This document shows, piece after piece, positions 46,497-58,878 of a stretch of DNA of 64,000 nt (positions are counted from its first letter, which is position 1; every line of letters starts with the position of its first letter). Below the pieces are notes generated by a model. That model was not told the origin of the DNA, made no database searches, and saw only the letters and a list, made by a program, of their open reading frames with translations. The position numbers and the translations under genes were made by a program. The stretch is taken from positions 4,117,501-4,181,500 of the forward strand of contig CM072345.1 in the NCBI GenBank assembly GCA_036874045.1, written 5' to 3'. The stretch comes from Cymodocea nodosa (taxonomy: Eukaryota; Streptophyta; Magnoliopsida; Alismatales; Cymodoceaceae).

Positions 46497-48149
46497 CTAT
46501 GTATACCTTTGTGCAACTAATCTAGCTTTATTCCTTATAATTTGACCAGTTTCGTTAGTTTTGTTTCTAAAGATCCACTTTGTACCTATTATGGACTGAT
46601 TTTCTAGTGGAGAGACTAATTCCCATACATCATTTCTGATGAATTGATTTAGTTCTTCTTGCATTGCCACTATCCAATTTTCATCAGATAATGCTTCTTG
46701 TATATTCCTTGGTTCCACCATAGAAACAAATGTACACAAACTATTTAAATTTACTGAAGCTCTAGTTTTAACTCCCTCATTAATATTACCAATGACTTGA
46801 GTAATGGGATGTGATGAAGAATAACGCCAATTTCTCTGATTTTCCTCAATATTCTCATCAACATCTGAAGGTCCATCACTTTCATCATTAGTTTGATCAT
46901 TTAAGTTCATATTTTTGATTTTCTCAGATAAATCATCAATCTCTCTATTGATCTCTAACACATTTGGAAAATTGATCATATCAACATTATCAGCTTTAGA
47001 TTGAGATTCTCTAAGAGAATTTTCATTGAAGCTTACATGGAGGGTTTCTTCAATAGTCCTAGAAGTCTTGTTATATACTCTATAGGCTTTACTTCTAGTA
47101 GAGTAACCTACAAAAATTCCTTCATCCGATTTGGCTTGAAATTTATCCATTTTATCCTTAGTATTAAGAATAAAACACATGCGGCCAAATGGTTTCATAT
47201 AGGAAATTTTTGGAACCCTATTAAACATAATTTCAAAAGGAGTTTTATTAACATGAGGTCTTAAATGACTTCTGTTAATAACATAACAAGCTGTATTTAC
47301 TGCTTCAGCCCAAAGATTTTGAGGTAACTTATGTTCATTCAACATAGTTCTGGCCATTTTTTGAAGTGATCTATTCTTTCTCTCAACAACACCATTTTGA
47401 CACGATGCTCTTGGAAAAGAAAATCTATGATCAATGCCATGCTCATTACAATAGTTATCCATTTGATCATTATCAAATTCAGTTCCATGATCACTCCTAA
47501 GTTTTTGAATAGAGACACTTTGCTCATTTTGAACAAAATTGCAAAACATTTTAAATTTTTCAAAAACTTCTATCTTAGATGCTAGAAAATATACCCAAGT
47601 GTATCTAGAGAAGTCATCTACTAAAACAAATACATATCGTTTACCACCAAGACTCATGATTCTTGTTGGTCCAAATAGATCCATATGTATAAGTTCTAAG
47701 ACTCTCTTGCTTGAAATATCAGTTTTGGATTTAAAAGAGTTTTTATAAGGTTTACCTAACTCACATGCATCACACATAAAGTTCTTTGAGTATTTAATCT
47801 TTGTTAAACCTCTCACTAAATGTTTTCTAGATAGTTTATGTAACAGTCTCATATTTATATGCCCAATCCTTCTATGCCATAGATATGCATCACTAGTTTT
47901 AGCTAGCAAACATGAATTTAAATCAACTACACTAGAAGGTAAAGATAAAATACATACAGAACCTTTTCTTTTAGCAATAAACTTAATTTCATCTGTATTT
48001 TTATCAATTATTTTGCATACATTATCTTCAAACACTACATAATATCCATTTTCAGTTAGTTTTATGACACTCAGCAAATTAAATCCTAGGTTTTCTACAT
48101 ATAGTACATTCGAAATAATACTAGTAGGAGTTATTTGAACATTGCCCAT
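46497..48149 (-). CDS. Integrase of element C and start of RT, open over 550 codons
   Basis: Part of the gag-pol frame. Order: end of protease ('NLLSVIKLTENGYYVVFED'), pre-integrase zinc domain ('LWHRRIGH', 'MCDACELGK'), integrase core with D in 'IHMDLFGP', D in 'KLRSDHGTEFDND' and E in 'NGVVERKNRSLQ', the 'NKTPFEIMFNRVPKISYMKP' block, and 'GIFVGYSTRSKAYRVYN'. RT starts near 46720 with 'EALSDENWIVAMQEELNQF'. Integrase would insert element DNA into chromosomes. It is the longest uninterrupted frame in the window and has all catalytic residues, but it lies in a broken polyprotein. Confidence 0.9.
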   Translation of the reverse strand: MGNVQITPTSIISNVLYVENLGFNLLSVIKLTENGYYVVFEDNVCKIIDKNTDEIKFIAKRKGSVCILSLPSSVVDLNSCLLAKTSDAYLWHRRIGHINMRLLHKLSRKHLVRGLTKIKYSKNFMCDACELGKPYKNSFKSKTDISSKRVLELIHMDLFGPTRIMSLGGKRYVFVLVDDFSRYTWVYFLASKIEVFEKFKMFCNFVQNEQSVSIQKLRSDHGTEFDNDQMDNYCNEHGIDHRFSFPRASCQNGVVERKNRSLQKMARTMLNEHKLPQNLWAEAVNTACYVINRSHLRPHVNKTPFEIMFNRVPKISYMKPFGRMCFILNTKDKMDKFQAKSDEGIFVGYSTRSKAYRVYNKTSRTIEETLHVSFNENSLRESQSKADNVDMINFPNVLEINREIDDLSEKIKNMNLNDQTNDESDGPSDVDENIEENQRNWRYSSSHPITQVIGNINEGVKTRASVNLNSLCTFVSMVEPRNIQEALSDENWIVAMQEELNQFIRNDVWELVSPLENQSIIGTKWIFRNKTNETGQIIRNKARLVAQRYT

Positions 48150-48302
48150 ACATATGATTTTATCTTTGCTTTTTTTTCCAAATGTTACACTTCCTTACAT
48201 GGTATTTGTAAAATTTTGTAATAGACTTTTTTGTCTGGTCATGTGACTTGACGCTCCATTGTCCAAGATCCATTTTGATGTTGTTTCCTCCTGCAACACA
48301 AA
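48150..48302 (-). pseudogene. Protease of element C, altered active site and a stop
   Basis: Reads 'SKWILDNGASSHMT': the active-site triplet is D-N-G (48255-48263) instead of D-S-G, which is intact in element G. A TAA at 48195-48197 replaces the Lys codon seen in G. The protease would cut the Gag-Pol polyprotein. Confidence 0.85.
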
Positions 48303-50552
48303 TTAAGAAAAACTTTTTCTTGGTACCCAATGTTGTTGAGGACCAAGTTCATTAAATGCGTATTTCTTCTTTTTGTTTAAAAATAGTTTAACATTATCAT
48401 TTATATTCTTATTAGTTGTAAGTACTATTGATTTATCATTAGCTTCATACTCACATATAGCATTGTTGCTTTTGCAATCATTCTTTTTGTTTTCAGATGT
48501 AGTATAATCAAGACCAAACATATTTTTATCAGATGTTAATTTATTTTGGTCATGCTTATACATTTCTGTAAGTTCATACCAAGATTTTGTACTTGTATTA
48601 ACACTTTCCGTACATACAAAATCTTTTTCTACACAAGAATTTTTTGTTTTATCACATGCAGAATGAGTATTTGGTCGAATACTAGTGTATTGAATTACAT
48701 GCTCAGGTTTCTGAATTTTCAGTTTACTACAATTGTCTGAAATTTTAGAAACATTAGAAACTGAATTTCTAGAATAAGAAACAAGATTTTTAGAAACATT
48801 TATAGTCATGTTAGAAGTACAATTTGACAAATCACATTGATTTATATTATTACTGCATGATTAATCCCTTGATGTACCTACTTCTACATATTTATTACCT
48901 TGTTTCATAATAAAAGGAATTTTAGTCTTAGATTTACTTGAACTGCAACTAATAAATCCTTTATTGGCTTGAGATTCAGGATATTCAGGATAATCAAATC
49001 CTAATCTAAATTTATAAGACACCGCAGGGGTACTAGTTAGTTTGTCTAACTTAGTTTGACTTAAATTCCATTTCTCAAAGGTAGAATTTAAATCTTGGTC
49101 TCTCAGTTTTAATTTTTCTATCTCTAATTCAAGTTCATTTATATTGTTTCTCAACATTTCATTTTCAGATTCTATCTTTAATTTTTCAGCGTTTATATTC
49201 TGTATTTGTTCATGCAAGATACATTCATCAAATCTAAATTTTTGCAAATCTCTAGCATGATTTTCATTATCACATTTAAACTTTTCTAAAGTAGTAGACA
49301 GGAAACAATTTTCTTCTTCCATAATGGATGAAGATTTTCTAATATGCTTATTTTCCAGTTTACATACTTTAAGTTTTTGTAGTAATGCATGATAAGCACA
49401 TAATAATTCATCAAAGTTGAAATCTAAATGACTTTTAGGATTAGATATTACCTCAGACTCATCTGCCATGAAGCACACATGAGCAACGTCTTCTAACTCT
49501 TGTTCTCCTTCTGAATGTGAAGATTTCGATGCTGATTCCTCAAATTCAGACTCTTCAGAGTTGTCATCCCAAGTGACCTTTAAAGCCTTTTTCTTGTAAA
49601 ACTTTTTCTGAGTTTTCTGAGCCGTCTTCTTCTGATTTGTCCTACTTTGCTTTTCATTTTTCCTCATAGGACAATTTAGAGAAAAATGTCCAGGTTTCTT
49701 ATAGTTGTAACATACATACTTTCTGGATGAAGAATTCTTGTCATTCAATGATTTTGACGTTGAGGGTTTATCATTTTTGTTCATTTGTTGTCTCCTAGCT
49801 TTCCATGCTTTCTTGAATTTCCTAGTCAGCAAAATCAAATCCTCGTCAGAATCAGTAGATATATCAGAATCTGAATTAATTTCGAAGGCTATTGCTTTCT
49901 TCATTTTTAGTTTGTTGTGACTCAGTGATTCATTTAATTGAACTTCATAAGATGTTAAATTTCATATATGTTCATTCATAGTATAAACATTTAAATCTCG
50001 TGATTCCTCAATTGATGTTACTTTCTAAGACCATTTAGAACTTAGGGATCTGAGAATTTTCCTCACCAAATCCTTCTGTTCAAAATTCTTTCCTAAACAT
50101 TTTAAAGAGTTTCTGATATCAAGAAATCTGGAAAACGTCTCAGAAATATTTTCGTCTTCATGCATCTTAAAGAGTTCATACTTATGAATCAACATGTTTA
50201 TTTGTCTTTTTAACTTAAGAAGTACCTTCATGTGAAACTTCTAATGCATGACACACCTCATAAGCAGATTTATATGCCGACTCTTTACTGAACTGTTCAT
50301 AACTCAATGCACAAAATAAAATATTTAAGCCCTTAGCATTCAGAGTTTCATTTTCTTTTTCAGTAATTGTCCATAAGAAGTAGTTAACGGAGTATATGGT
50401 TTAGAAATCATGAACCACAACTTATGATCTATACTTTTAAGAAAAATAGTCATCCTATATTTCCAATATTCAAAATGTATTCCATCAAATAAAGGAGGAC
50501 GATTAAGATTTTGGCCTTCATATAAAGAAAAATTACCATTTCCAGTAGCCAT
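48303..50552 (-). pseudogene. Gag of element C
   Basis: Starts ATG 50552 ('MATGNGNFSLYEGQNLNRPP'), loses frame between about 50360 and 50232, then stays in frame to TAA 48303. Stops: TAG 50025-50027, one near 49957, and TAA near 48840. Domains: copia gag (UBN2-like, to about 50000); zinc knuckle near 49712-49676 in which the second Cys is Tyr (TAT at 49701-49703); acidic serine stretch (49560-49490); coiled-coil-like region (49420-49060); Asn/Ser/Lys-rich linker (48860-48310); and the conserved 'HWVPRKSFS' terminus. The terminal TAA is also present in element G. The leader 50553-50738 is noncoding. Confidence 0.88.
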
Positions 50553-50738
50553 CTTACCTTAGATTTTTCAACCTATTTGATTTTAAACAGTCTAAAAACT
50601 TTAAAACAACTTGAGCCTTAAATCAATAGAGTTAAACGTATGCTCAGATATTAATTTTCATTTAAAAACAAGGAAAGTAGAATAAGCAATGATATTAAAT
50701 AAGTTGGTATCGATTTTATATCATAGATTATTAACAAA

Positions 50739-50750
50739 GCTCTGATACCA
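50739..50750 (-). other. Primer binding site of element C
   Basis: GCTCTGATACCA on the plus strand, so TGGTATCAGAGC on the element strand, complementary to the plant initiator tRNA-Met 3' end. Two bases separate it from the 5' LTR. Confidence 0.95.
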
Positions 50751-50752
50751 CT

Positions 50753-52364
50753 TGTAAGATCGTATGGCTACACAAGAGGGGGGTGAATTGTGTATTTTTA
50801 ATATTTTATGTAATATAATTGAAACTTTAAAACTCAAAAACAAGTCGAGACATTGTTTTCATAAAATCATTTTTATTCAAGGTTTCAATTACAATATACA
50901 ATTCAATTCTCCTCAGAAATTGTAGATGCAATTATATTTCGATATCATGTATCATCTCAACAATTTCATAACTACAAACAGAGAAAACTAATTTGCGGAA
51001 TTTAAAACTTTTCTCCCTGTTTGAGATCTTTCTTCTTCTTCTTTTTCTTCTTCAGCAATTCTTTAGTGACGAATATCTTGTCTTTTCATGCTTCACTGAA
51101 TTCACCTTCTTTTGATACTTCAAATCTTCAATGATGAAAATCTTACCTTTTTATGCTTCACTGAACTTTCTTCCACTTGAGAGATTTTCCCGAGAAGGTG
51201 TTTTTGATCCCTGAAAAAGATTTTTCTTTTGGTGTGCAAGGATGGTTTGATCCTCGAAAAGATTTTTCATTTTGTGTGCAAGGATAAATTGATCAACGAG
51301 AATTCTATGCCTTTTATACTGTTTCTTCATTTCATGCATATCCTTCACGTTTAACCACTACCAGTTTTCCACTTCTCCACGTCTTTTCTTTTTCCTTCAT
51401 CGAAACACACACGTTCTAACCCACGTTTATATTTCGAATTTTCTTTAATCATCAGTCCTGGATTTCTGAAAAATTTCCTGCAAAATAAACTTTCTCGTCC
51501 AAAAGTTTTTCATTAGTATAATAAGAAGTCGTTACTTTAATGTTAACAAAACGAGTAACACAAGTATATATATAACTTAACGTTTCTAACTTAACTAGTT
51601 CCTCATGTGCCATTTCACGTGACAAGTACTGTAGCTAACTCAACGAACTAAGTCTGTGGTGTTATGCTATCTCAACGAACCATCTCCGTTGTGTTATGAT
51701 AACTCAACGAACCATTTCCGTTGTGTTATGATAACTCAACGAACCAGTAATAAACAAATGTTTTTATAAAAAGAATTTTACCACGTGCAAAAATAACAAC
51801 TTAAGTTTATAACGCTAACCTAACACGTTGCCTTAGTGTTCAATATAGCAACTCAACGCATTTAGTTATGTTAACTTAACGAGTTAAACATGTGCACCTC
51901 ACGTGATACAATACAACATTCGTAACTTATAATTTCACCACATGTATAACACTAACTTAACGAGTTCGTCTCTTCTTTTACTCACTAACTTAACGAGTTA
52001 TCACGTGACCTATTTTAACCTTTAAGCCTCTAACTTAACGAGTTCTCACGTGACCTCTATACAAACAAAACTCTAACTTAACGAGTTGTCTAAACGTGCA
52101 CTGTTCATGATACAGAAGATATAACATTAAAGCATATCATGTTTTTCAATAGAAACACACGTTAACTTAATGTTTAGCTAAATGAGAAATTAATGCAACG
52201 AAACGACTAGATATTAACTTCAGATCCAATACAGACAAGTATTTATGTTAGTAAGCTTTTTCTGTATTAATTGATTATTTTAATTTCTTTTCACAAGCAA
52301 TAGTAATTGAGCAAATATGATTATTTTCATTCAGCACACATCATTAAAACAAAAATACTCAACA
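50753..52364 (-). repeat. 5' LTR of element C
   Basis: 1,612 bp, same length as the 3' LTR. The TATA-like box TATAAAAGG lies at 51310-51318 (minus strand), followed within 20-30 bases by the likely transcription start area. The LTR holds CGTTAAGTTAG repeats, CACGTG boxes and hairpin series at 51640-51745. One terminal base differs from the 3' copy (TGTAAG versus TGTAGG on the plus strand). Confidence 0.93.
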
Positions 52365-53489
52365 TTTATTATATCACGTGAGCTGCACATGTTTAACTCG
52401 TTAAATTAACATAACTATACACGTTGAGTTACTTGAATATATACTAAGGTAACGCATTATGTTAGTAACTTATAAGTCATTTCTTTATTGCACGTGTTTT
52501 ATAGTTAAATCAACGAAGTAAGTCCGTTGAGTTATCTATAACTCCACGAACCATTTATTTTCTAATATGCCACTATAGCAATTGTAGAAATAGAAAATTC
52601 GAAGGAAAACCACGATTGCACGTATCACGTAGGAATTCACTCATGAAAGGAAGAAGAAATCACCATCGTTGATATGAATAAAGGAAATCCAACCAATCAT
52701 CTAAGAAAAAGCAGTTACTATAGAAAGTAATATAAAAGAAGAGGAGAAAGATGAAAAAAGGGTGTTTCAGAGGTGGAGAACCACGCTAACTACAGGAAGC
52801 GTTAGAAGTTCCCTAAAGCTCCACACCACCACCAAAATCACCAACCATCGGAGGTCTGTGAGGATTCCAAGCCATACACGGTGACTAACAACCATTGTGA
52901 AGAGTGATCACATCGCGAGAAGGGATGCCATTTTCACCATGCATTGACTCATATTTCAAGAGATCATAAAGCTTCTAGCCTTGGTTTCAGGTTGATGCCA
53001 ATATGCTAAAGAGGAGATCATCTTACAATTCTTGGTTCGCGATTCTATAGGGAGAGGAGGCAAGATTGTAAGTGATTAAGTTTTTAGTGGTGTAATCGTG
53101 TTGCATGTAGTGAAAAAAGTTTTTACTATTGATAGAGATTTTTACATTTCACCTTTCATTTATCTTTAGGAACATATCAAAACAAAATATCAAAAACAAC
53201 AAATTATTTATGTTTACATTTAGTATTAAAGTGTTGTATTGTTTCTTTTGTATCATGATTAATGTTATTATTGTCAGTATTGTGAATGTTTTATGTTTGC
53301 TTGATTTAGAAAATAGAAAATAGTTTTATTGTTTACTGAAATTGATTTGTTCCAAATACTTAAAGATTTTAATGGTTATTGTTTGAAATATCTAAATGTT
53401 AGTGTTGCTTAATGATAAATCTAATATTAACTAACATTAAAGAGCTTAATTGATGTTATTTACATTTTGTGGAACTACCCAATGGTTGG

Positions 53490-55673
53490 TGTAAAGTATC
53501 AATTTGTGCATTTTATATATGTTAATTCATGCATATTAAGGATTATCAGTCATCATTATATATGTTCTTATGAAAGATTACATGAAAATCATATTTTAGA
53601 ATTATGCATGTTTTATTTGTTAAATAGTCAATAATGCACAAATTTATCCTTTATTAAATTAACACCTAGTCAATTAGCCCATGTGTAGATATAAGTAATT
53701 TATATATTAATTTCATGCATATCTTAAAAGAATTATCATTAAGATATGAAATCAAATAATCCTCAATTGAGCAAGCAATATATTATGCACATTTCATTTT
53801 TGCTTTATAATTGAGTAGCAATTTATGTGTAATGTGCATATGCATTTAATGTTATCTTTTGAGTTGTTGTAGGTGAGGTCGTGGACCCTTGGATTAAATC
53901 ATGGGAAATCAACAACCCATGGTCGTCCATCACACACTTCCAATTCTTGAAGATATCAATCAATCAACCATCAAGACTTGCTTAATTTAGGAGGTCACAA
54001 ATTGGAAGGAGTTTGAATTCTTTCCATAGATGGATGACAATGGAAAGCAAAAGAGGATGGTTGGTCAAAGGAAAGATCATCTCCTCTTTCTCCTCCACAC
54101 AAGGGCAAGAACTCCAACTCCAATTTTCCTCCATCCTCTTCCACCCAAGATTTTGGAAGAGTTTTCCTCCAAGATTGGTGAGCTTCGGCGCCTTCCCCCT
54201 CATACTAAAAGACCTCCTTCTCTCCACTCCAAGCCGACATATGGAAGGACCTCCATGGGTGAAATCAGTGGTATTGGAGGCACATGTGCAGCATTGGAAG
54301 AGCTTGGGACGTGATCTTCAAGATGAGGTAATAGGAAGCATCAAAATTGAGAGGAAAGCCAACAAATCCATATATCTTGGAAGTAGATTGAGGACGTGCA
54401 ACCCATTATCTCCAAAGTAAGCATAGGCGGTTCCCCTTTGGATGTGATTTTTAAGTGGTGACAGCCTTGTAGAGGACAGGACAAAGTGGTTCATCATCAA
54501 ATAGGGATCAAATGCTTGAAGAGAAGTGGATGAATTAAAGGTAAAAGAGAAGGGAGAGATCCTCATACTTGTAAACATATTTTCATATCAAATGTGTATG
54601 AGTATTTAGGTATTTTTAATTTATAAATGTATGCACGTTTAGGATCTTTGTTAAATCTTTATTTCTTTAATTTAAATAGTTTTTTTAGATTATATCTCAT
54701 GGAATATAGTTGCTTCATGTGAATATGTGAATGTTGTGCATAAAACTAACTCTTAACCCTTGTGAATGCGTGTATATCTTATTTGCTGTAAATTCCAGTG
54801 CATGTTCCATTAGGTTGTATGTTTTACGACTTGATTTCTTTGAGTTATATGTTGTGTTATAGCTTTTTTTGTAAGTACTTCAAGTGTACAATACGTATGT
54901 AGAGTTTTTGGAATTTGTTAGAATGTATTTCTTTGGTTTTTCGATTATTCTTTCGAAGGTAGCATCTGTTCTGTTTTACTGGTCAAGTGACATAAATTAT
55001 GCTCGACGCCTTCGTATTGCCTAGCTTTTGTGCATTCCGAAATGTTTTCCTATAAATTTTCCTAATTAGAGAAACGAGTTATCTTTCAAGGCGCGGTGAT
55101 TTCGTGGTGTTTCATAAAGATTTGATTGAGTTATGATTTTTACACCAACAATGCGTTTTTGGAAAGTTTTCAGAATCATTTGGCGCACTGTTTTTATATC
55201 CGACTTTGGCAGCAACCTAGAGTGAATTAGTCCTGGAAATCACTGCCATTTTAAAGATAACTCGATGACCTTTCCAACCAATATTTTCTCTAGATTTTTC
55301 AATGTCCAGGTTGGAAGGAAGAAGAGGTAGAATTCAGACTAATTTCTGTGATTCCAAAAATGTGAACTTAAGATTTTCTTGAGTTTTCTAGCTATTAGCT
55401 CTTGGAATTAACAAGTTTTATGCTACTTTTGAAATATTTATTGTATTTTTGTAAATTTTAACTTGATTACACATAATTAGAGTTTTAATTGTGGATTTAA
55501 TAGAGTTGATGTTTTATCAAACAATCATTTTAATAAAATTATTTAAGACAAACTCCTTGTGGATTCGACCCATACTTGCACATGCTTATTACAATGGGCA
55601 CCGTGCACTTGCGGTTATAAATGTAAAATTTGCCCTTTTGCTGTTAATTTAACAACACATAAAAGTGTATACA
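53490..55673 (+). mobile_element. Solo LTR E2, gypsy-type, in LTR B5
   Basis: 2,184 bp from TGTAAAGTAT to GTGTATACA with perfect duplication GTTGG (53485-53489, 55674-55678). It shares the 'tcgacccatacttgcac', 'gaccgtgcacttgcggt'-like end and several blocks with E1, and like E1 it has a GC-richer island (53985-54420) with overlapping open frames on both strands and no recognisable domain. Confidence 0.88.
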
Positions 55674-56023
55674 GTTGGTCGAATTCCTCTATAAATAGCA
55701 GTATTTAACTAGAAAGGTAGACTCGTGGAGTTAACTTAAGTCCACGAGGTTAGTTCATTGAGTTAACCATAACTCCACGAACTAAGTCCATTATGTTAAC
55801 TGTAATTCAATGGAGTGCTTAACTGAACACATATAAACTCCAATATAAAAATTAAAATAGTACACAATCTCTGTGGGATCAACTTGTACTTGCACACAAA
55901 TACAATATACACTCTACACTTGTAGTTAAAATACAAATTGGATTTAATATCTAATTTGTGTGAAAGGTTGTTTGTTTACTTCTAAAAGTAATTATTGATA
56001 TAAGCATAAAAACAAATTAAACA

Positions 56024-56898
56024 ACTTTTCTAGCACTGCTGTATAAACAAGTTTAAGATTTAACTTTTCACAACAAAACATGTAACCAAAAACAAGGAGA
56101 ATCATTCTGGAAATATTTTGAAAGATTTAAAGATTTACTAACTTAGTGTCTACATCATGTAATGAATAAAGCACAATTAATAGGTATAATTTATGAAGGC
56201 ATAGATGTTTCAATGAAATCTTTATTAGAATCTACTTGTCAGAATAGATTTTTAAAACTATGTAGTGAAGAAGCATGGGCATACTTAGAAAACTTCGCAA
56301 AAAGAATTACACAATGGGAAAACTCAGCTGAAGCTATTACAGATAAAAGAATATTGCCAAGGGGAATGCATGAAATAGATTGAAGCACTATGCTTGAAGT
56401 TAAATTAACTGAATTAACAAAGAAAATTGAAGAGTTATCATTAAATCAAAAACTAGTAGAAAAGAATGCAAACTTTAATGACTTAGATATTATTTATGCT
56501 AGAAACCAAAAAGATAACTTTGGAAATTCTTATAACCCTAATTAGAGAAATCACCCAAACCTATCTTGGAGAAATAACAATTTCCAAGGAGGAGAAAATA
56601 TAAATGACAAAAATATAAGTTACGAAGCATTAATTGAATAAGGATCTAGAATAGAGAAGTTAGAAAAGATAATTCAACAATTAAATAATCATCTAGATCA
56701 TGTATTTGGAAATGCTTCCATTCAACATCAAAATATGAATAGAAATATACCCCCTAGACAGAAGGAATCAATAGAAATTAGACTTACTAGAGGATTGACA
56801 ATATAAGCAGTACCTAACCCTATCAATAGAACTGTTAATGAAATTGATACCTCCTACGGGAGGAAAATTGAATGAAGCAATATAACTAAAGATTTATG
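56024..56898 (+). pseudogene. Gypsy leader and gag C-terminal fragment
   Basis: A degraded primer site and short leader (56024-56080) join directly to mid-gag at 56081. Blocks: 'NQKQGESFWKYFERFKDLL', 'QLIGIIYEGIDVSMKSL', 'EEAWAYLENFAKRITQWE' and the family hallmark 'NPN-stop-RNHPNLSWRNNN', where TAG stands for the usual Trp. Further stops at 56119, 56381, 56638 and 56803. It overlaps the fragment at 36196-36935 by about 150 bp, and together they show most of an Athila/Tat-like gag. Protease and the rest of pol are absent; the fragment ends near 56880. Confidence 0.85.
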
Positions 56899-57024
56899 AA
56901 GTGCTTAACTGAATACATATAAACTCTAATATAAAAATTGGAATAGTACACAATTCTTACTCAATCTCTATAAGATCGACCTGTACTTGCACACAAATAC
57001 AATATACATTGTGCACTTATAGTT
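56899..57024 (+). repeat. Fragment of LTR B
   Basis: 'gtgcttaactgaatacatat' to 'gtgcacttatagtt' matches the last part of LTR B before its end. It is cut by the start of element G at 57025. Confidence 0.75.
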
Positions 57025-58679
57025 TGTTGAGTATTTTGTTTTGATGATGTGTGCTGAATGAAAATAATCATATTTGCTCAATTACTATTGCTTGTGAAAA
57101 GAAATTAAAATCATCAATTAAAATAGAAAAAGCTTACTGATATAAATACTTGTCTGTATTGGATCTGAAATTATACTAAGTTAATAACTAGTCATTTCGT
57201 TGCATTAATTTCTCATTTAACTAAACGTTAAGTTAACGTGTGTTTTTATTGAAAAGCATGATATGTTTTAAAGTTATATCTTCTGTATCATGAACATTGC
57301 ACGTTTAGACAACTCGTTAAGTTAGAGTTTTGTTCGTATAGAGGTCATGTGAGAACTCGTTAAGTAAGAGGCTTAAAGGTTAAAATAAGTCATACGAGAA
57401 CTCGTTAAGTTAGTGAGTAAAAGAAGAGACGAACTCGTTAAGTTAGTGTTGTACATGGGGTGAAATTATAAGTTACGAATGTTATATTGTATCACGTGAG
57501 GTGTACATGTTTAACTCGTTAAGTTAACATAACTAAACACGTTGAGTTACTATATTGAACACTAAAGCAGCGCGTTAGGTTAACATTATAAACTTAAGTT
57601 GTTATTTTTGCACGTGGTAAAATTCTTATTATAAAAACATTTGTTTATTACTGGTTCGTTGAGTTATCTATAACACAACGGAGATGGTTCGTTGAGTTAT
57701 CCGTAACACCACGGAGATGGTTCATTGAGTTAGCGTAACACCACAGACTTAGTTCGTTGAGTTAGCTATAGCACTTGTCACGTGAGTTGGCACATAAGGA
57801 ACTCGTTAAGTTAGAAACGTTAAGTTATATATATACTTGTGTTACTCATTTAGTTAACATTAAAGTAATGACTTCTTATTATACTTGATGAAAAATTTTG
57901 GAAGAGAAAGTTTATTTTGCAAAAAAAAAATTAGAGATCCAGGATTAATGATTAAAGAAAATTCGAAATGTAAACATAGGTCAGAACGTGTGTATTTCGA
58001 TGAAGGAAAAAGAAAAGACGTGAAAAAGTGGAAGACTAATAGTGATTAAACGTGGAGGATATGCATGAAATGAAGATACAATATAAAAGGCAATAGAATT
58101 CTCGTTGATCAGTTATCCCTGCACACCAAAAGAAAAATCTTTTCATGGATCAAAAACACCTCTTCGTGAAAATAGTGTCTCGACTTTAGGTGAAAAAATT
58201 CAATGAAGAAGAAAAAGATAAGATATATGTCATTGAAGATTTGAAGTATTAGATGGAAGAAAATTTAGTGAAGCAGAAAAAGGTAAGATTTATGTCACTA
58301 AATATCTGAAGTATCAAAAGAAAGCAAATTTGGTGAAGCAGAGAAAGACAAAATATTCATCATTGAAGAATTGCTGAAGAAGAAAAAGAAGAAGAATAAG
58401 AAGAAAGATCTCAAATAGGGAGAAATGTTTTAAATTCTGCAAATTAGTTTTCTCTGTTTGTAGTTATGAAATTGTATAGATGAAACATGCTATCAATATA
58501 TAATTGCATCTACAATTTCTGAGGAGAATTGAATTGTATAGTGTAATTGAAACTTTGAATAAAAATGATTTTATGAAAACAGTGTCTCGACTTGTTTTTG
58601 AGTTTTAAAGTTTCAATTATATTTGAAAATATTGAAAAACACAATTCACCCCCCTCTTGTGTAGCCATATGATCCTACA
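57025..58679 (+). repeat. 5' LTR of element G
   Basis: 1,655 bp from TGTTGAGTATTTTG to GATCCTACA. It is about 40 bp longer than the element C LTRs, mainly from a partial repeat of the 'gaagaaaa...aaggtaagat...tcattgaa' unit at 58180-58310. TATA-like TATAAAAGG at 58082-58090; hairpins at 57657-57780; CACGTG and CGTTAAGTTAG motifs as in the other C LTRs. Confidence 0.92.
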
Positions 58680-58681
58680 AG

Positions 58682-58693
58682 TGGTATCAGAGC
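58682..58693 (+). other. Primer binding site of element G
   Basis: TGGTATCAGAGC, an exact match to the initiator tRNA-Met complement, two bases after the LTR. The noncoding leader follows to 58878. Confidence 0.95.
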
Positions 58694-58878
58694 TTTGTTA
58701 ATAATCTTTGATATAAAATCGATACCAACTTATTTAATATCATTGTTTATTCTACCTTCCTTGTTTTTAAACATAAATTAGTATCTGAGCATACGTTTAA
58801 CTCTCTTGATATAAGGCTCAATTTGTTTTATCATTTTAGACTGTTTAAAATCAAATAGGTTGAAAAATCTAAGGTAAG

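Larger units (their letters stand above)
39210..52364 (-). mobile_element. Full-length Sirevirus-type copia element C, minus strand
   Basis: 13,155 bp with LTRs of equal length (1,612 bp each) that differ by roughly 2 percent in the first 300 bases by eye, so it is a fairly recent insertion. Read on the minus strand: LTR, primer site, gag, protease, integrase, RT, RNase H, noncoding region with an internal purine tract, palindromes, aORF-4, two polypurine tracts, LTR. Gag-pol keeps one frame over 1,790 codons apart from a local shift. Flanking pentamers (TACTT, TTTAT) do not match, unlike its neighbours. Inserted in LTR B5. Confidence 0.95.
38752..56023 (+). repeat. LTR B5, split by copia C and by solo LTR E2
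   Basis: Pieces: 38752-39209, 52365-53489 and 55679-56023, together about 1.9 kb, matching B1/B2 in order. It starts TGTTTAAAATG and ends CAAATTAAACA. The primer-site remnant 'tctagcactgctgtataaac' follows, then gypsy gag. Confidence 0.78.

Noticed and set aside
47001-47748. Plus-strand open frames across the integrase of element C
   Set aside because: Antisense of a well-supported minus-strand integrase; mirrored frames appear in element G.
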